Assembly: GCF_014855495.1 (NCBI RefSeq)
Contig: NZ_JACYFJ010000005.1
Location: forward strand, 186,001-250,000
Source: Euzebyella saccharophila
GTDB taxonomy: Bacteria; Bacteroidota; Bacteroidia; Flavobacteriales; Flavobacteriaceae
Direction: 5' to 3'
Length of the DNA stretch: 64,000 nucleotides
Both the position numbers and the translations under genes were made by a program. Of the stretch, positions 42,817 to 51,999 are shown in pieces; position 1 is the first letter of the stretch, and each line of letters opens with the position of its first letter. Under the pieces are notes generated by a model. The model was given only the letters and a program-made list of their open reading frames with translations. It was not told the DNA's origin and searched no databases.

Positions 42817-43014
42817 ATATAAAAAATAAAACTTAAAAACCTTCCTTTCTCTAAGGAACAAGCAGAATTTTAAAGCCCTATCGTTTTTTAAAACGGCTGC
42901 AAATATAATGGTAATATTCGGGTTCTTCAACATTCAATGCATAAAAAATATTCTTAGAGTTTTATTTTTTTATCATAAGGAAATATATATATTGCCCATA
43001 CTTAAAAATAAAGA

Positions 43015-43398
43015 ATGGAGGATAAGTTAAAATTTGAACTTGAATTTGTAATACAGGCTTCCCCACAATTACTGTATCAATATATATCAACGCCCTCAGG
43101 TTTGTCTGAGTGGTTCGCGGACAATGTAAATTCTAGAGGAGAGATTTTCAATTTTATTTGGGATGGCGCCGAAGAAGAAGCCAAACTACTGAAACGTAAA
43201 AGTGAGGAATTTGTTAAGTTTACTTGGGTAGACAACGAGGATGATTCCTTTTTTGAAATGAAAATAATAGTGGACGAGATTACCAAAGATGTTTCGCTTT
43301 TTATAACAGATTTTGCAGAAGAAGATGAGGTAGAGGAAGCAAAAATGCTGTGGAGAAATCAGGTAGGTGACCTTAAGCAGGTATTGGGGTCTAAATAG
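43015..43398 (+). CDS. START/SRPBCC-like domain protein
   Basis: 127 residues, acidic, with a single START-like helix-grip fold: ELEFVIQASPQLLYQYIST, GLSEWFADNV and FTWVDNEDDSFFEMK. It is found conserved in Flavobacteriia beside the class IV aminotransferase gene, which starts 57 bp downstream here. Such proteins bind small hydrophobic ligands or act as AHSA1-like cofactors; the ligand is unknown. The only upstream element of note is the tRNA gene on the other strand. Confidence 0.85.
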   Translation: MEDKLKFELEFVIQASPQLLYQYISTPSGLSEWFADNVNSRGEIFNFIWDGAEEEAKLLKRKSEEFVKFTWVDNEDDSFFEMKIIVDEITKDVSLFITDFAEEDEVEEAKMLWRNQVGDLKQVLGSK

Positions 43399-43454
43399 TC
43401 TCCTTTTCTACATTAACCTTATATTTGGGCCTTAATTTTTTTAAGGCTTTTTTT

Positions 43455-44297
43455 ATGGTCAATTTTAATGGAAGTTTACTGCAGGGAGAACAATATTTGA
43501 ATCATGAAAATAGGGGCCTTCGCTATGGAGATTCCCTTTTTGAAAGTTTTAGGGCCATTAACGGTAAACTTATCTTTTGGGAAGACCATTATCTAAGACT
43601 AATGGCCTCCATGCGAATTTTACGCATGGAAATTCCTATGGATTTTACCATGGAAAATTTGGAAGACAAGGTTCTGGAAACCATTAGCGGGAACGATTTA
43701 ATGAACGGGCCTGCTCGTGTGAGATTTACGGTCTTTAGGAATAACGGCGGACTCTATCTTCCAACAACCAATGATATTTCTTATATCATAGAGGCAAAGG
43801 CTTGGAATCAGCCCTTTTTTATTTTGAACGAGGAAACCTATGAGGTTGAATTGTACAAAGATTTTTATGTGAATCCAGATATGCTTTCCAATTTAAAAAC
43901 CAATAACAAGGTTCTGCATGTGGTTGGAAGCATTTATGCGGATGAGAACGGGTATGACAACTGTCTATTGGTCAATAATCAAAAGCAAGTAGTAGAAGCC
44001 TTAAATGGCAACTTATTTGTTGTAAAAGGGAATCAAATAAAGACACCACCTCTAGAACACGGATGCCTAAACGGTATTTTGAGAAAGAAGTTGATAGAAA
44101 TCTTGAAAAAGGATGCAGATATTAACTTGGTAGAAGAGGCCGTGTCACCTTTTGAACTGCAAAAGGCAGATGAGTTATGGGTTACCAATAGCGTAATAGG
44201 AATTCAACCTATAACCAAGTACAGAAAAAAATCCTATGAAAACAAAGTGGCAAAAAGCGTTTTGGGAAAATTAAATGCCTTGGCGCGTCTGAGTTAG
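43455..44297 (+). CDS. PLP-dependent class IV aminotransferase
   Basis: About 280 residues from the ATG at 43455 (MVNFNGSLLQGEQ); the frame opens at a TTG at 43425 but the short extension is unlike the family. Motifs: HENRGLRYGDSLFESFRAI, NLKTNNKVLHVVGS with the likely PLP lysine, NGNLFVVKGNQIKTPPLEHG and ELWVTNSVIGIQPI. The fold covers branched-chain and D-amino-acid aminotransferases and aminodeoxychorismate lyase (PabC); the last is a fair possibility in Flavobacteriaceae. The exact substrate was not resolved. Confidence 0.9.
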   Translation: MVNFNGSLLQGEQYLNHENRGLRYGDSLFESFRAINGKLIFWEDHYLRLMASMRILRMEIPMDFTMENLEDKVLETISGNDLMNGPARVRFTVFRNNGGLYLPTTNDISYIIEAKAWNQPFFILNEETYEVELYKDFYVNPDMLSNLKTNNKVLHVVGSIYADENGYDNCLLVNNQKQVVEALNGNLFVVKGNQIKTPPLEHGCLNGILRKKLIEILKKDADINLVEEAVSPFELQKADELWVTNSVIGIQPITKYRKKSYENKVAKSVLGKLNALARLS

Positions 44298-44301
44298 AAT
44301 T

Positions 44302-44862
44302 TTAATTTAGGCTAGGGTTTTCAGGCGAGTTGGACCACAACAAATAGTTTCCTCCCAATTCTAGCATTTTTTCTTTCCAAAAAGCATCCGCAGCCTTGTT
44401 GATAATATCGCTTTCATAATCATTTTGGACCACAATCCAAGATTTGGAAGAGAGCTCTCTATCCAATTGAAGAGAGGACCAACCAGAATATCCTAGAAAA
44501 AACCGGATGTCATTCTCCGAAATGACCTGTTTGTTGATTAGATCGATGATTTTTTCAAAATCACCTCCCCAATAGATACCATCGGAAATTTCAATACTGT
44601 TTTCGATTAAATGGGGCACCCTATGAATGAAATAGAGGTTATCCTGCTCTACGGGACCACCATTATACACCTGAAAAGGAATGGAAATCTCATTTATTAA
44701 ATCATTGATAAAATATTCCAAAGGCTTATTTAGGATGAAGCCAACGGAGCCCTCTTCATTATGTTCGGCCAATAAAACAACGGACCGGTTAAAGGAAACA
44801 TCTCCCGTAAGGGCTGGTTCTGCAATAAGTAGCTTACCTTTATGTGGTTTAAATTCGGTCAT
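44302..44862 (-). CDS. YqgE/AlgH family protein
   Basis: 186 residues, recognised from PHKGKLLIAEPALTGDVSF, FNRSVVLLAEHNEEGSVGFILNKPL and GGPVEQDNLYFIHR. The family is broadly conserved, cytoplasmic, and of unknown function, named from alginate regulation in Pseudomonas. Ends 4 bp from the stop of the convergent aminotransferase gene. Confidence 0.92.
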   Translation of the reverse strand: MTEFKPHKGKLLIAEPALTGDVSFNRSVVLLAEHNEEGSVGFILNKPLEYFINDLINEISIPFQVYNGGPVEQDNLYFIHRVPHLIENSIEISDGIYWGGDFEKIIDLINKQVISENDIRFFLGYSGWSSLQLDRELSSKSWIVVQNDYESDIINKAADAFWKEKMLELGGNYLLWSNSPENPSLN

Positions 44863-44933
44863 AAGCTGGCATTCTAGGTCATATATTATCTAAAATAAGA
44901 TATTTCTTATAAAAATCCACATAAGGGCATAAA

Positions 44934-44959
44934 AAAAGCGCTTCAACTGAAGCGCTTTT
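44934..44959 (-). terminator. Intrinsic terminator after the HU gene
   Basis: Stem AAAAGCGCTTCA with a minimal loop and its complement; on the minus strand it is followed by T residues. It lies 23 bp past the HU stop codon. Confidence 0.85.
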
Positions 44960-44981
44960 ATATTATAATCTGTAGGACTAA

Positions 44982-45254
44982 TTAGTTTACAGAGTTTGCT
45001 AAGTCTGATCCAGCTTTGAACTTTACAACATTCTTAGCTGCGATTTTAATAGTTTTACCTGTTGATGGGTTTCTACCTTCTCTAGCGTTTCTTTTAGAAA
45101 CTGACCAAGAACCGAATCCTACCAATGATACACGATCACCTTTTTTAAGAGAACCCTCAACGTTACCCAAGAAAGATTCCAATGCTTTTTTAGCTGCCGC
45201 TTTTGTGATGCCGGCATCAGCTGCCATAGCATCAATCAATTCTGTTTTGTTCAT
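44982..45254 (-). CDS. HU-family DNA-binding protein
   Basis: 90 residues, the standard HU length. MNKTELIDAMAADAGITKAAA at the start, VSLVGFGSWSVSKRNAREGRNPSTGKTIKI including the DNA-binding arm, ending AKNVVKFKAGSDL. A nucleoid protein that bends DNA. Monocistronic, with a near-consensus flavobacterial promoter upstream and a strong terminator, fitting high expression. Confidence 0.96.
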   Translation of the reverse strand: MNKTELIDAMAADAGITKAAAKKALESFLGNVEGSLKKGDRVSLVGFGSWSVSKRNAREGRNPSTGKTIKIAAKNVVKFKAGSDLANSVN

Positions 45255-45299
45255 AATGTAATTAAATTAATTGTTGTTATAATAATTTAAATCGTCTAA

Positions 45300-45329
45300 C
45301 AAATTTATACGGATTTGCCTTCAACGCAA
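45300..45329 (-). promoter_or_regulatory. Bacteroidota housekeeping promoter of the HU gene
   Basis: On the minus strand: TTG (45329-45327), 19-bp spacer, TAAATTTG (45307-45300). This is the TTG-N19-TAnnTTTG pattern of the Bacteroidota primary sigma factor. The start of transcription should lie near 45293, about 40 bp before the HU ATG. Confidence 0.75.
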
Positions 45330-45431
45330 GTAAAATGGGGGTAAATCGGGGTTTTTGTTGATAACTCAGGGGGTTTGTTAATAAAGTAGGGCTTTTTTTA
45401 CCTTCTCTCGCAGGCCAATAACCACGGGGCT

Positions 45432-46379
45432 TTACAACATTCGTGCATTTTGCTCCAATTGAAGGCCGTTAAGCACGTCTTTGGTACTCATTCTTCTTTT
45501 GCCAGGTAATTGCATCTCCATTATTTTAAGAAATCCATCTTTTACAGCCACTTTTAATTCCTTTTTTGAGCTCACAATTGTTCCCACCTCTAGGTGATGT
45601 TTTTCTTTTTCACATTCGGAAACATAAATTTTTATAGTTAAATCATCCTCTCCATTCATCATTTTTGTCCACGCGGCAGGGTAGGGGCTCAAACCTCTAA
45701 TATGGTTATGAAGGCTGTCAAGGGAATTGCTCCAATCGATTTTACAGGTGTCCTTATGAATTTTAAATGCCTCTTTAAACTTTGTTTTTTGCGGTTGTTG
45801 AGTAGTAAGAATGGGCCCCTTTTCTATTTCTTTTACTGTCTTAAGTACAAGGTCTGCTCCAAGGTTCATCAATTTGTCATGTAAAACACCGGCGTTGTCA
45901 TTGGGTTCGATGGCGGTCTTTTCTTGAAGGATTATTTCACCGGTGTCTATCTTTTCATCAATAAAGAATGTAGTTACGCCTGTTTCCGTTTCCCCATTCA
46001 TTATAGCCCAGTTTATAGGAGCTGCACCTCTATAGTCCGGCAATAGGGATGCATGTAGGTTGAAAGTGCCAAACTCAGGCATGGACCATACAGCCTTTGG
46101 TAGCATTCTAAAGGCTACTACTATTTGTAGGTTTGCATTGAGACTTTTTAACTCGGTTAAAAAATCTTCATTTTTAAGATTGGTTGGTTGCAGCACTTTT
46201 AACCCAGCTTCGAGCGCATATTTTTTAACATCGCTCATCTGTACTTTCCTGCCTCTGCCTGCCGGCCTGTCCGGTGCTGTTATTACACCCACTACATTAT
46301 AATTAGCTTTAACTAACGTTTTAAGTGTGGCGGCGGCAAATTCTGGAGTGCCCATAAAAACTATTCGTACGTCTTTCAT
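45432..46379 (-). CDS. fmt: Methionyl-tRNA formyltransferase
   Basis: 315 residues. FMGTPEFAAATLKTL at the start, NLHASLLPDYRGAAPINWAI and DTGEIILQEKTAI in the catalytic half with the Asn/His/Asp triad, and GLSPYPAAWTKM at the start of the C-terminal tRNA-binding domain. It formylates initiator Met-tRNA. Lies 20 bp downstream of recQ on the same strand, probably one transcript with it. Confidence 0.96.
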   Translation of the reverse strand: MKDVRIVFMGTPEFAAATLKTLVKANYNVVGVITAPDRPAGRGRKVQMSDVKKYALEAGLKVLQPTNLKNEDFLTELKSLNANLQIVVAFRMLPKAVWSMPEFGTFNLHASLLPDYRGAAPINWAIMNGETETGVTTFFIDEKIDTGEIILQEKTAIEPNDNAGVLHDKLMNLGADLVLKTVKEIEKGPILTTQQPQKTKFKEAFKIHKDTCKIDWSNSLDSLHNHIRGLSPYPAAWTKMMNGEDDLTIKIYVSECEKEKHHLEVGTIVSSKKELKVAVKDGFLKIMEMQLPGKRRMSTKDVLNGLQLEQNARML

Positions 46380-46399
46380 ACCCTAAATTTTGGCTACAC

Positions 46400-48298
46400 T
46401 TATCGTAGCTCATATTCATTTTTTGTGTTGATTTTTATTTTTTCCTGTTCGAGAAGGCTCCTTAACGCCTTTATCAATATTGGTTCTTCTATGTTTAAGT
46501 GTTCGCTCAGTTTACGGGAACTCTTACTACCCTCTCGTAAAAAATGTGTAATTGATTCCTGTACCCTTTTAGTTGAAATGTTGCTCCCATACTTTTCTTG
46601 GCAAACATCACATCTTTTACAATCATCCGATAGTTGCTCTCCAAAATAGGCCAGTAATTGTTTGCTACGGCACATCTTGGTCGTATGAACGTACTTCATC
46701 ATTGCTCTTAGCTTTTCAGCTTTTTTGAGATTAAGTTCCTTTACCTTATGCGCAAAAACATTGATGGTGCGGTCATCTTCCCTGGGAACTAAAAATGTAA
46801 GGTCTAAATCATTGTGTTTACTCTTGTAAGCAATGATTTCATCCCTTTCCAGTTGCTCTAAAATAGAAAGAATCTGTGCTTCTGGAACACCGGTCTTTTG
46901 GGCAACAAGATGGGTGTTGATCTTGGTTTCAAAATCAAAAATACCTCCATAGGTTCTCAGTATGGTTTTAACGGCTAATGCAGCTCTAGGGTAAACCTCT
47001 AAATAATCGAATATTTTCTCTTTGCGCGCTATAAATTGTATGCTTGTACGTTTGGAAAATGACTCCGATAAGGAAATGACAGAATACTGATCCAATACTT
47101 TTAGGGAGTTATATGCCAAATACGGATTTAAATTATAGACAGAAACAAACTCATTAAAGTTAAATTGGAAACTTTCATTATGTCCTTCCCCAAAGGAAAT
47201 CTGAAAATAATTATTGAGTTTGTTATACAGTTTCTTCAGGAATGGGCTATCTGGCAGGGATCCTAAAAACTGTTTTTTCAATAAACCTTCATCCTCGTCG
47301 TTTGTGAGTAATATTGCCTGGGAGGCTTGGCCGTTTCTACCGGCCCTACCTGCTTCTTGAAAGTAATTCTCAAGACTATCCGGAATTTGATAATGCACAA
47401 CAAGGCCAACATCTGGTTTATCTACCCCCATACCAAAGGCGTTGGTGGCAACCATAATCAAAATATCGTTGTTGAGCCATTGTTGAAGTTTGTCCTGTTT
47501 TTCCTTTTTGGTCAATCCTCCATGAAAGAAAGTGGCACTTATTTGATTGGAATTCAAATACTGTGCAAGTTTCACCGTCATTTTCCTAGAGCTGGTATAC
47601 ACAATACCACTGCTCTTGTTGCGACCAAAAAGTTGTTTAAGTTGGTAAAGTTTATCTTCCGTAGTTTTCACTTTAAATGCTATATTTTCCCTTAGAAAGG
47701 AATCCTTAACACTTAGAGGGGCTTTTAAGTTCAGGTGTGTAACAATATCTTTGGCAACTTCCTTGGTGGCGGTCGCGGTCAAGGCCATTATAGGAGTAGT
47801 GGGGAGCAGGTCCCTCAATTGGCCACAATCTAAATAAGCCGGTCTAAAATCATGTCCCCATTGAGATATGCAATGCGCTTCATCAATGGCAATAAGATTC
47901 ACGTTCATCTGTTGTATGCGCTCTATTACCAAATTTTGTTGTAATCGTTCCGGAGATAGGTAAAGAAACTTATAGCCGCCATACAGGCAGTTGTCCAATT
48001 GTTGTACAAGTTCTTCAAAAGATATTCCGCCGGTTAGGGCAATTGCTTTGATTCCACGGTTTTTTAAATTGGTAACTTGGTCATGTATCAAGGCCACCAA
48101 AGGGGAGACAACAATGCAAATTCCTTCTTGGCACATGGCCGGAACTTGAAAACAGATAGATTTTCCGCCTCCGGTAGGAAGGAGTGCCAAGACATCCTCA
48201 CCATTAAGGGCGGCTTTGATTATCTTTTCTTGGGAGCCTCTAAAATCTGAAAAGCCCCAATACCGTTGTAATGTATCTCTGGGGTCTGTTATCATCAA
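46400..48298 (-). CDS. recQ: RecQ family ATP-dependent DNA helicase
   Basis: 632 residues. Helicase motifs: WGFSDFRGSQEKII (motif 0), ALLPTGGGKSICFQVPA (I), LIAIDEAHCISQWGHDFRP (II and the RecQ aromatic loop), MALTATAT (III), ATNAFGMGVDKPDVGLVVHY (V), QEAGRAGRNGQ (VI). A Cys4 zinc motif follows (MCRSKQLL..., DDCKRCDVC). The C-terminus is short and winged-helix like with no clear HRDC. Role in repair and fork restart is family knowledge. Its start overlaps the AAA gene stop by 4 bp. Confidence 0.94.
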   Translation of the reverse strand: MMITDPRDTLQRYWGFSDFRGSQEKIIKAALNGEDVLALLPTGGGKSICFQVPAMCQEGICIVVSPLVALIHDQVTNLKNRGIKAIALTGGISFEELVQQLDNCLYGGYKFLYLSPERLQQNLVIERIQQMNVNLIAIDEAHCISQWGHDFRPAYLDCGQLRDLLPTTPIMALTATATKEVAKDIVTHLNLKAPLSVKDSFLRENIAFKVKTTEDKLYQLKQLFGRNKSSGIVYTSSRKMTVKLAQYLNSNQISATFFHGGLTKKEKQDKLQQWLNNDILIMVATNAFGMGVDKPDVGLVVHYQIPDSLENYFQEAGRAGRNGQASQAILLTNDEDEGLLKKQFLGSLPDSPFLKKLYNKLNNYFQISFGEGHNESFQFNFNEFVSVYNLNPYLAYNSLKVLDQYSVISLSESFSKRTSIQFIARKEKIFDYLEVYPRAALAVKTILRTYGGIFDFETKINTHLVAQKTGVPEAQILSILEQLERDEIIAYKSKHNDLDLTFLVPREDDRTINVFAHKVKELNLKKAEKLRAMMKYVHTTKMCRSKQLLAYFGEQLSDDCKRCDVCQEKYGSNISTKRVQESITHFLREGSKSSRKLSEHLNIEEPILIKALRSLLEQEKIKINTKNEYELR

Positions 48299-48858
48299 AT
48301 TAAGTTAAGGTGGTCTAGGATAAAATCTGTGCGCTTTTCTACAGAGTCCTTGGGAATCAAGGTAACATCATAGCCAAATTTTATATAAGTACTCCGCAGG
48401 CTGTCGAATATCCTTAAGGATTCCTCGTAGGTTTCAAACCGTTCATTGTCAACAGCGTAAATTTCTTCCCATGGAGGCATAAGTAAAATATGATTGTACC
48501 TATAATCATAATTGGGTTGGGCAAAATCCTGATCATAATTTTGATCGAAACAATGCATGTAGGCATGAACATCTGGTATTCCCCTATCAAAAAAAACTAC
48601 ATTCGTATTTTTTTTGAGTGCATTTTGGTATTGGCCCACGCGCCCATCTAACAAGGCCTTATTAAATTTTTCGGGGTCTTTGACAGAGACTATAGGGTTG
48701 GTTACAAATTCATCTTCATTGCCCTCTTTTTTTTCTGCCGATGTCATACTTCGTATCAACTCATGGACGCAGAAATACCCTTTTTTTTCCAAAAGGTCTA
48801 TAACGGAAGTCTTTCCGGTGCTAGGGCCGCCTGTTATTACTACTTTTAATGGATTCAA
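48295..48858 (-). CDS. AAA_28-type P-loop ATPase/kinase-like protein
   Basis: 187 residues from a TTG at 48858 (MNPLKVVITGGPSTGKTSVID). The frame is open to 48897, but a -7 promoter element (TACTTTTG, 48885-48878) lies inside that extension, so the shorter start is preferred. P-loop GGPSTGKTS, and FFDRGIPDVHAYM resembling the lid/LID-Asp region of kinase-like AAA_28 proteins. The family is seen across Bacteroidota with no fixed role. Its stop overlaps recQ by 4 bp, so it heads an AAA-recQ-fmt operon. Confidence 0.85.
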   Translation of the reverse strand: MNPLKVVITGGPSTGKTSVIDLLEKKGYFCVHELIRSMTSAEKKEGNEDEFVTNPIVSVKDPEKFNKALLDGRVGQYQNALKKNTNVVFFDRGIPDVHAYMHCFDQNYDQDFAQPNYDYRYNHILLMPPWEEIYAVDNERFETYEESLRIFDSLRSTYIKFGYDVTLIPKDSVEKRTDFILDHLNLI

Positions 48859-48877
48859 TAGAAAAGCGTTATAACCG

Positions 48878-48932
48878 CAAAAGTAATCAATCCCCAACTA
48901 TTTTAAAATGCTAGGGGGAAGGACTACCTTTG
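48878..48932. promoter_or_regulatory. Divergent promoters for the AAA-recQ-fmt operon and the DUF493 operon
   Basis: Two TAnnTTTG elements point outward: TACTTTTG on the minus strand (48885-48878) and TACCTTTG on the plus strand (48925-48932). The plus one lies 13 bp before the DUF493 ATG. The -33 elements are less clear. Confidence 0.55.
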
Positions 48933-48945
48933 TAAAAACATTTGT

Positions 48946-49233
48946 ATGGACCAGAATAAATCTGAAGAGTTTTACGCCAGGTTATTAGACCAATTAAAGG
49001 AAAGTACCACATGGCCATCTAATTACCTATATAAATTCATTGTGCTTAGTGATCCGGAGAAAATTGATCAAATCCAAAAAATATTTGATAATACGGGGGC
49101 TGTTATAGAGTCAAAAAAATCCAAAAAAGGGAAGTACACGAGCGTTTCCGTAACTGTGAATCTCAAAAGCCCGGAGGAGGTGATCGCAAAATATAAGGAA
49201 GTAGGCAAAGTAGAAGGTGTAATTTCCCTGTAA
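48946..49233 (+). CDS. DUF493 family protein (YbeD-like)
   Basis: 95 residues with an ACT-like alpha/beta fold: WPSNYLYKFIVLSDPEKIDQI, then SKKGKYTSVSVTVNLKSPEEV and the closing VEGVISL. Very widespread small protein of unknown function. First gene of a plus-strand run DUF493-DUF4290-murA, with gaps of 81 and 15 bp. Confidence 0.88.
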   Translation: MDQNKSEEFYARLLDQLKESTTWPSNYLYKFIVLSDPEKIDQIQKIFDNTGAVIESKKSKKGKYTSVSVTVNLKSPEEVIAKYKEVGKVEGVISL

Positions 49234-49314
49234 ATAGCTTTTGACCTATAATTTTCTTAATTTGCAGGCGTTATTAGTTTACTTCCACTTATTTTTAAGC
49301 AAAATAGTTTTAGT

Positions 49315-49962
49315 TTGAATCCACCAGTAGAGACCCTAGAATATAATACGGAGCGTTCAAAGCTCATTATACCGGAATATGGCCGTCATTTTCAAAAAAT
49401 GGTAGACTATGCCGTATCTATAGAAGACGAAGAGGAGCGCAATAGAATAGCGCAGGCAATTATTAGCGTAATGGGCAATATCCAGCCCCATTTACGTGAT
49501 GTACCCGATTTTCAGCATAAACTTTGGGACCAGCTTTTTATTATGTCCGATTTTAAACTGGATGTAAAATCTCCCTTTCCCATTACCAGTAAGGAAACAT
49601 TACAAAAACGCCCTGAGCCTTTGGAGTATCCTCAAAATCATCCAAAATACAGGTTTTACGGTAACAATATCAAAAGAATGATCGATGTGGCCGTTAAATG
49701 GGAAAAAGGGGATATGCGAGATGGCTTGGAGTATACCATTGCCAATCATATGAAAAAATGCTATCTGAACTGGAACAAGGATACGGTAGATGATAAGGCA
49801 ATTTTTGATCACTTGTATGAATTGAGTGATGGACAAATAGACCTTTCTGGGGAGAACCTAACGGATAGCGGACAATTTTTGAAAAATAAAGTGTCAAAGT
49901 CCAATCGTAGTTCCAGCAAAAAGAATTCAAGAAACAATAATCGCGGTAAAAAGCGATACTAA
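49315..49962 (+). CDS. DUF4290 domain protein
   Basis: 215 residues from a TTG start. The next ATG would remove the conserved N-terminus LEYNTERSKLIIPEYGRHFQ, so the TTG is preferred. All-helical domain to ~residue 180, then a Ser/Lys/Asn-rich basic tail (SKSNRSSSKKNSRNN) that could contact RNA or DNA. Restricted to Bacteroidota and of unknown function. It sits 15 bp before murA, a conserved neighbourhood that suggests a link to envelope growth. Confidence 0.88.
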   Translation: MNPPVETLEYNTERSKLIIPEYGRHFQKMVDYAVSIEDEEERNRIAQAIISVMGNIQPHLRDVPDFQHKLWDQLFIMSDFKLDVKSPFPITSKETLQKRPEPLEYPQNHPKYRFYGNNIKRMIDVAVKWEKGDMRDGLEYTIANHMKKCYLNWNKDTVDDKAIFDHLYELSDGQIDLSGENLTDSGQFLKNKVSKSNRSSSKKNSRNNNRGKKRY

Positions 49963-49977
49963 TATCCAACATCTTAC

Positions 49978-51285
49978 ATGGGCACCTTTAAAATTGAAGG
50001 CGGCCACCGGTTATCCGGTGAAATTACGCCGCAAGGGGCTAAGAATGAGGCCCTGCAAATACTTTGTGCTGTACTTTTAACAGCAGAAGAAGTTACCATT
50101 CATAACATTCCCAACATTGTAGACGTTAACAAGCTCATTTCTATATTAGAAGATTTGGGCGTGAAAATCCAGAAAAAAAGCAAAGGTTCCTACACTTTTA
50201 AAGCGGATGATGTTAATTTGGATTACCTACAATCCGAACAATTTAAACAAGATGGGCGCGGACTTCGTGGATCCATTATGTTGGTTGGTCCGTTATTGGC
50301 AAGGTTCGGTAAGGGATATATTCCCAAGCCCGGTGGCGATAAAATCGGTCGCCGAAGATTGGACACCCACTTTGAAGGTTTTATCAATCTAGGGGCCAAA
50401 TTCAGATACAATAAGGAAGAGTATTTTTATGGGGTAGAGGCCGATAAACTTCAGGGCACCTACATGCTTTTAGACGAAGCCTCCGTAACCGGTACGGCCA
50501 ATATTCTTATGGCAGCTGTTTTGGCAGAAGGAAAAACGACTATATACAATGCCGCTTGTGAGCCTTACTTACAGCAACTTTGTAAAATGTTGAATCGTAT
50601 GGGCGCCAAGATTTCAGGAGTTGGCTCTAACTTATTGGAGATTGAAGGGGTAAAAGAACTGGGAGGTACGGAACATACCATGCTTCCAGATATGATCGAG
50701 ATTGGTAGCTGGATAGGTTTGGCTGCCATGACCCGAAGTGAGCTGACCATCAAAAATGTTAGTTGGGAAGATTTAGGACAAATACCTACCGTTTTTAGAA
50801 AACTGGGAATTCAACTGGAGCAAAAAGGCGATGATATTTACATCCCTGAGCATAAAAATGGGTATGAAATACAGAATTATATAGATGGGTCTATTTTGAC
50901 CATTGCAGATGCTCCTTGGCCTGGATTGACGCCTGATTTGTTAAGTATTATATTGGTGGTGGCCACCCAAGCAAAAGGGGAAGTCCTAATTCATCAGAAA
51001 ATGTTTGAAAGCCGCTTGTTCTTTGTGGATAAGTTATTGGACATGGGTGCTAAAATCATCCTTTGCGATCCACATAGGGCTACCGTCATAGGTCACAATT
51101 TCAAATCGACCTTAAAGGCTACAACAATGACATCGCCCGATATTAGGGCAGGGGTTTCTTTGCTTATTGCCGCTTTATCTGCAAAAGGTACTTCTACCAT
51201 TCACAATATAGAGCAGATTGATAGAGGGTATGAAGACATAGACACCCGTTTACAGGCCATTGGTGCCAAAATTACCAGAGTTTAA
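49978..51285 (+). CDS. murA: UDP-N-acetylglucosamine 1-carboxyvinyltransferase, Asp-type active site
   Basis: 435 residues; first committed step of peptidoglycan synthesis (enolpyruvyl transfer from PEP). Recognised from GHRLSGEITPQGAKNEALQIL, DGRGLRGSIMLVGPLLARFG and RAGVSLLIAAL. The catalytic loop reads PKPGGDKIGRRRLDTH: Asp121 stands at the position of Cys115 of E. coli MurA, the residue alkylated by fosfomycin. Complete and in one unit with DUF4290. Convergent with the small membrane protein gene, 2 bp apart. Confidence 0.95.
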   Translation: MGTFKIEGGHRLSGEITPQGAKNEALQILCAVLLTAEEVTIHNIPNIVDVNKLISILEDLGVKIQKKSKGSYTFKADDVNLDYLQSEQFKQDGRGLRGSIMLVGPLLARFGKGYIPKPGGDKIGRRRLDTHFEGFINLGAKFRYNKEEYFYGVEADKLQGTYMLLDEASVTGTANILMAAVLAEGKTTIYNAACEPYLQQLCKMLNRMGAKISGVGSNLLEIEGVKELGGTEHTMLPDMIEIGSWIGLAAMTRSELTIKNVSWEDLGQIPTVFRKLGIQLEQKGDDIYIPEHKNGYEIQNYIDGSILTIADAPWPGLTPDLLSIILVVATQAKGEVLIHQKMFESRLFFVDKLLDMGAKIILCDPHRATVIGHNFKSTLKATTMTSPDIRAGVSLLIAALSAKGTSTIHNIEQIDRGYEDIDTRLQAIGAKITRV

Positions 51286-51287
51286 GT

Positions 51288-51701
51288 TCACCAAGGAAAC
51301 CGCAGAAGGTTCCATATGAATACAAGGGTCCACACTACGGTGCGGGCCCAATTTTTTTGTATCAACTTTCGAATGAGTTCAGGCGTATAATTGTCTTCTG
51401 AAATTCTTTTGTGTGCGGGAGCAAAAAAACGAAAAGTAAATGCCCATACAGAAAGGATCAATATTAGGTTCACTGAGGAATACCAAGAAAATCGTTTTAC
51501 AACTTCAACAAGTATTAAACCTAACTGCCCGAACATCAGGGGAATGACCACCAGAGCAATTCTATGCACATAAATTGGGTGCCACTGATTCAGATCAGAC
51601 TTGGCGTAATTTTTAAAACTTGGATAAATGATAAGTTGCACTACCCAAATAAGTACCACTAATCCAAAATCGAAAAGCAGTTGACAAATCTTTAAGGTCA
51701 T
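51288..51701 (-). CDS. Small integral membrane protein
   Basis: 137 residues with four predicted membrane segments: FGLVVLIWVVQLIIY, IALVVIPLMFGQLGLILV, SVNLILILSVWAFTF and TVVWTLVFIWNLLRF. A conserved-looking central HPIYVHRIALVVIP and FRFFAPAHKRISED are visible. It resembles small uncharacterised flavobacterial membrane proteins; I assign no family name. Monocistronic; the 298-bp gap upstream (51702-51999) shows nothing I can support. Confidence 0.75.
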   Translation of the reverse strand: MTLKICQLLFDFGLVVLIWVVQLIIYPSFKNYAKSDLNQWHPIYVHRIALVVIPLMFGQLGLILVEVVKRFSWYSSVNLILILSVWAFTFRFFAPAHKRISEDNYTPELIRKLIQKNWARTVVWTLVFIWNLLRFPW

Positions 51702-51999
51702 TACAGTTTAATTTAAAGGGTCGAGTTTTTATTGAGTCTTTTCAGCTTGTAGAATAAAAGATTTATTGATTTACTACGTCTAAATGGAAACAAGTTTAAT
51801 TTTCAAACTAAAATAGTCGATTTTGAATTCAAAGTATTTTTTTCGCTTATAGGGACAATAATTCAAATTAAGGAAGAAAGTATTGGAATCCAATCATGTA
51901 CATGGGGCATTAGGTCTGTTTAGGCAATGTAATTAGGTGGTTGGCAGTTATTAAGTAAGTCTTTGTTCCAAATCAAGACCTAAACCAAACTTAACCGAT

